Of a DNA stretch of 13,878 bases, positions 13,130 to 13,878 are shown one piece after another. Each line of letters opens with the position of its first letter. Position 1 is the first letter of the stretch. This DNA is from JAOAFX01 sp049700315 (GTDB lineage: Bacteria > Hydrothermota > Tepidihabitantia > SM23-42 > JAOAFX01). The stretch lies in assembly GCA_049700315.1 (NCBI GenBank), contig JBNAVN010000056.1, positions 1-13,878 of the forward strand, written 5' to 3'. The translations under genes were made by a program, and so were the position numbers. The notes beneath the pieces are model-generated. The model did not search any database, had not been told where the DNA came from, and worked only from the letters and a program-made list of their open reading frames with translations.

Positions 13130-13132
13130 CTT

Positions 13133-13878
13133 ATGGGTCTAAATCCAAAAACCCAAATCTCAAATCCCAAAATTCTCATTTTGGGGGCGTTGCTGTTATT
13201 GTGCATCTCTATTGCTTCTGCAGATGCACCGATATATGGTTATTTCTGGCTCAGATACACCTATGAGAATCCAACCACACCTGAAGTTGATGAGAATAAA
13301 AATGAATTTGCCATAGAAAGGGGATATGTGAGATGGAAGACAAAGACCGAACCTGTTTCATTCTCCGGAACGATTGATATAACAAACAAGGCAAAGGCAA
13401 CAAATGCATCAGACTGGAATTTCAGGTTGAAATATGCCCAGGCAGATTGGCAATTACCTTATATTGGAAATGCGATTCCTGATGCAAAATTGATGTTCGG
13501 ACTCCAGAAGGTCTATTTTGGAATGATGGATATATGGGAATACCCAATTATAGAAAAAAATCTTGAAGAAGTTGAGAAGAAGACGAATAGTGCAGACCTT
13601 GGATTAGGATTCTATGGTCTGGTCCCCAATGGGTTTGGTGAATTCTCTATTCAGGTATTCAATGGCAATGGATATACAAATGTCACTGAAAATAATACGA
13701 ACAAGGCAGTATGCGGAAATATCGCCCTAATTCCAATACCAAGAATAATGTTAAAGGGTTCTATCTGGCAGGCAAAGACACCCCAGGTAATTGATTCGGT
13801 ATTGACCCAGGTTGACCAGAATAGATATGCAGGACTTTTGCAATTCAAATATGGCCCTTTAACCATTATTGGTGAACT
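13133..13878 (+). CDS. Outer-membrane beta-barrel porin, 5' part (phosphate-selective porin-like)
   Basis: This frame is open from ATG 13133 to the window edge (248 codons) and its end is outside the window. A signal peptide (about 1-30) has a repeat-like polar start (GLNPKTQISNPK), a hydrophobic core (ILILGALLLLCISIA) and an ASA cleavage site before DAPIYGYF. The mature part shows alternating strands with aromatic girdles typical of porins: YGYFWLRYTYEN, EFAIERGYVRWKTK, SFSGTIDITNK, FRLKYAQADW, KLMFGLQKVYFGMMDIWEYP, LGLGFYGLVPNGFGEFSIQVFNG. The FAIERGYVRWK and GLQKVYFG features recall the OprO/OprP-like porin family, but the substrate cannot be told. A strong ribosome binding site supports the start. 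It is probably a diffusion channel of the outer membrane. Confidence 0.8.
   Translation, partial: MGLNPKTQISNPKILILGALLLLCISIASADAPIYGYFWLRYTYENPTTPEVDENKNEFAIERGYVRWKTKTEPVSFSGTIDITNKAKATNASDWNFRLKYAQADWQLPYIGNAIPDAKLMFGLQKVYFGMMDIWEYPIIEKNLEEVEKKTNSADLGLGFYGLVPNGFGEFSIQVFNGNGYTNVTENNTNKAVCGNIALIPIPRIMLKGSIWQAKTPQVIDSVLTQVDQNRYAGLLQFKYGPLTIIGE
13166..13185. repeat. Hairpin within the porin signal-peptide codons
   Basis: CCCAAAA (13166-13172) pairs with TTTTGGG (13179-13185) around a 6-base loop. It follows AAATCCAAAAACCCAAATC, the same repeat style as in the redox-fusion start. It lies 33 bases after the start codon and might influence early elongation. Confidence 0.55.

Larger units (their letters stand above)
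12701..13132. other. Gene-free region between the MBL nuclease and the porin
   Basis: No plausible gene is present. It contains the inverted-repeat-bounded hairpin element at 12810-12929 and a direct repeat GCACATTTT (13012-13020 and 13044-13052). Its right end holds the -10 box and ribosome binding site of the porin gene. No hairpin followed by a T-run was seen after the MBL gene stop, so no intrinsic terminator is called. Confidence 0.6.

Overview
The window comes from a diderm (outer-membrane) bacterium of modest to low GC. It carries a complete Tol-Pal cell-envelope operon, the start of an outer-membrane porin, secreted redox and membrane proteins, and very tight gene packing with many 4-base stop/start overlaps. 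Dispersed hairpin repeats, near-consensus sigma-70-type promoters and very short leaders would fit an uncultured candidate phylum such as WOR-3/Stahlbacteria or a relative. That placement is an impression from gene content, not a result.

Region 1 (1-535) has no gene and is full of small repeats: REP-like hairpins, G5 tracts, a 12-bp inverted repeat, a 12-bp tandem repeat and a pair of mutually exclusive hairpins. Region 2 (536-8303, + strand) is one operon behind a clear promoter (TTGACT, 16 bp, TATAAT). Its order is pal, cpoB/ybgF-like, tolQ, [restriction-modification module 1], tolR, tolA/tonB-like, [restriction-modification module 2], tolB. The two modules are unrelated to each other. Module 1 is a PD-(D/E)XK nuclease followed by a TSPPY methyltransferase. 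Module 2 is a DPPF methyltransferase followed by a PD...ELK nuclease. Both are stitched in with stop/start overlaps or gaps of a few bases, and no Tol gene is visibly broken. The nuclease genes are much more AT-rich than tolQ (about 28% and 31% GC against 39%, hand counts). Two R-M systems embedded in, and apparently co-transcribed with, the envelope-constriction machinery is the main discovery candidate here.

Region 3 (8431-11223, - strand) reads from tRNA-Lys(TTT) into a fusion of two thioredoxin-like domains with a DsbD/CcdA-type transmembrane electron carrier, then a membrane-anchored NTF2/SnoaL-like protein, then a CPBP-family membrane protease. The tRNA ends only 8 bases before the first start codon, so the tRNA promoter probably drives the whole unit. 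Region 4 (11291-12700, +) is a metallo-beta-lactamase/beta-CASP RNA-processing nuclease, divergent from the tRNA and apparently leaderless.

Region 5 (12701-13132) has no gene and contains a compact inverted-repeat-bounded hairpin element. Region 6 (13133 to the window end, +) is the 5' part of a beta-barrel porin gene with a strong ribosome binding site; it runs off the edge.

A secondary theme is that three exported proteins (CpoB-like, the redox fusion and the porin) have amino-terminal segments that appear to be encoded by dispersed repeat sequence placed just before the hydrophobic export signal.
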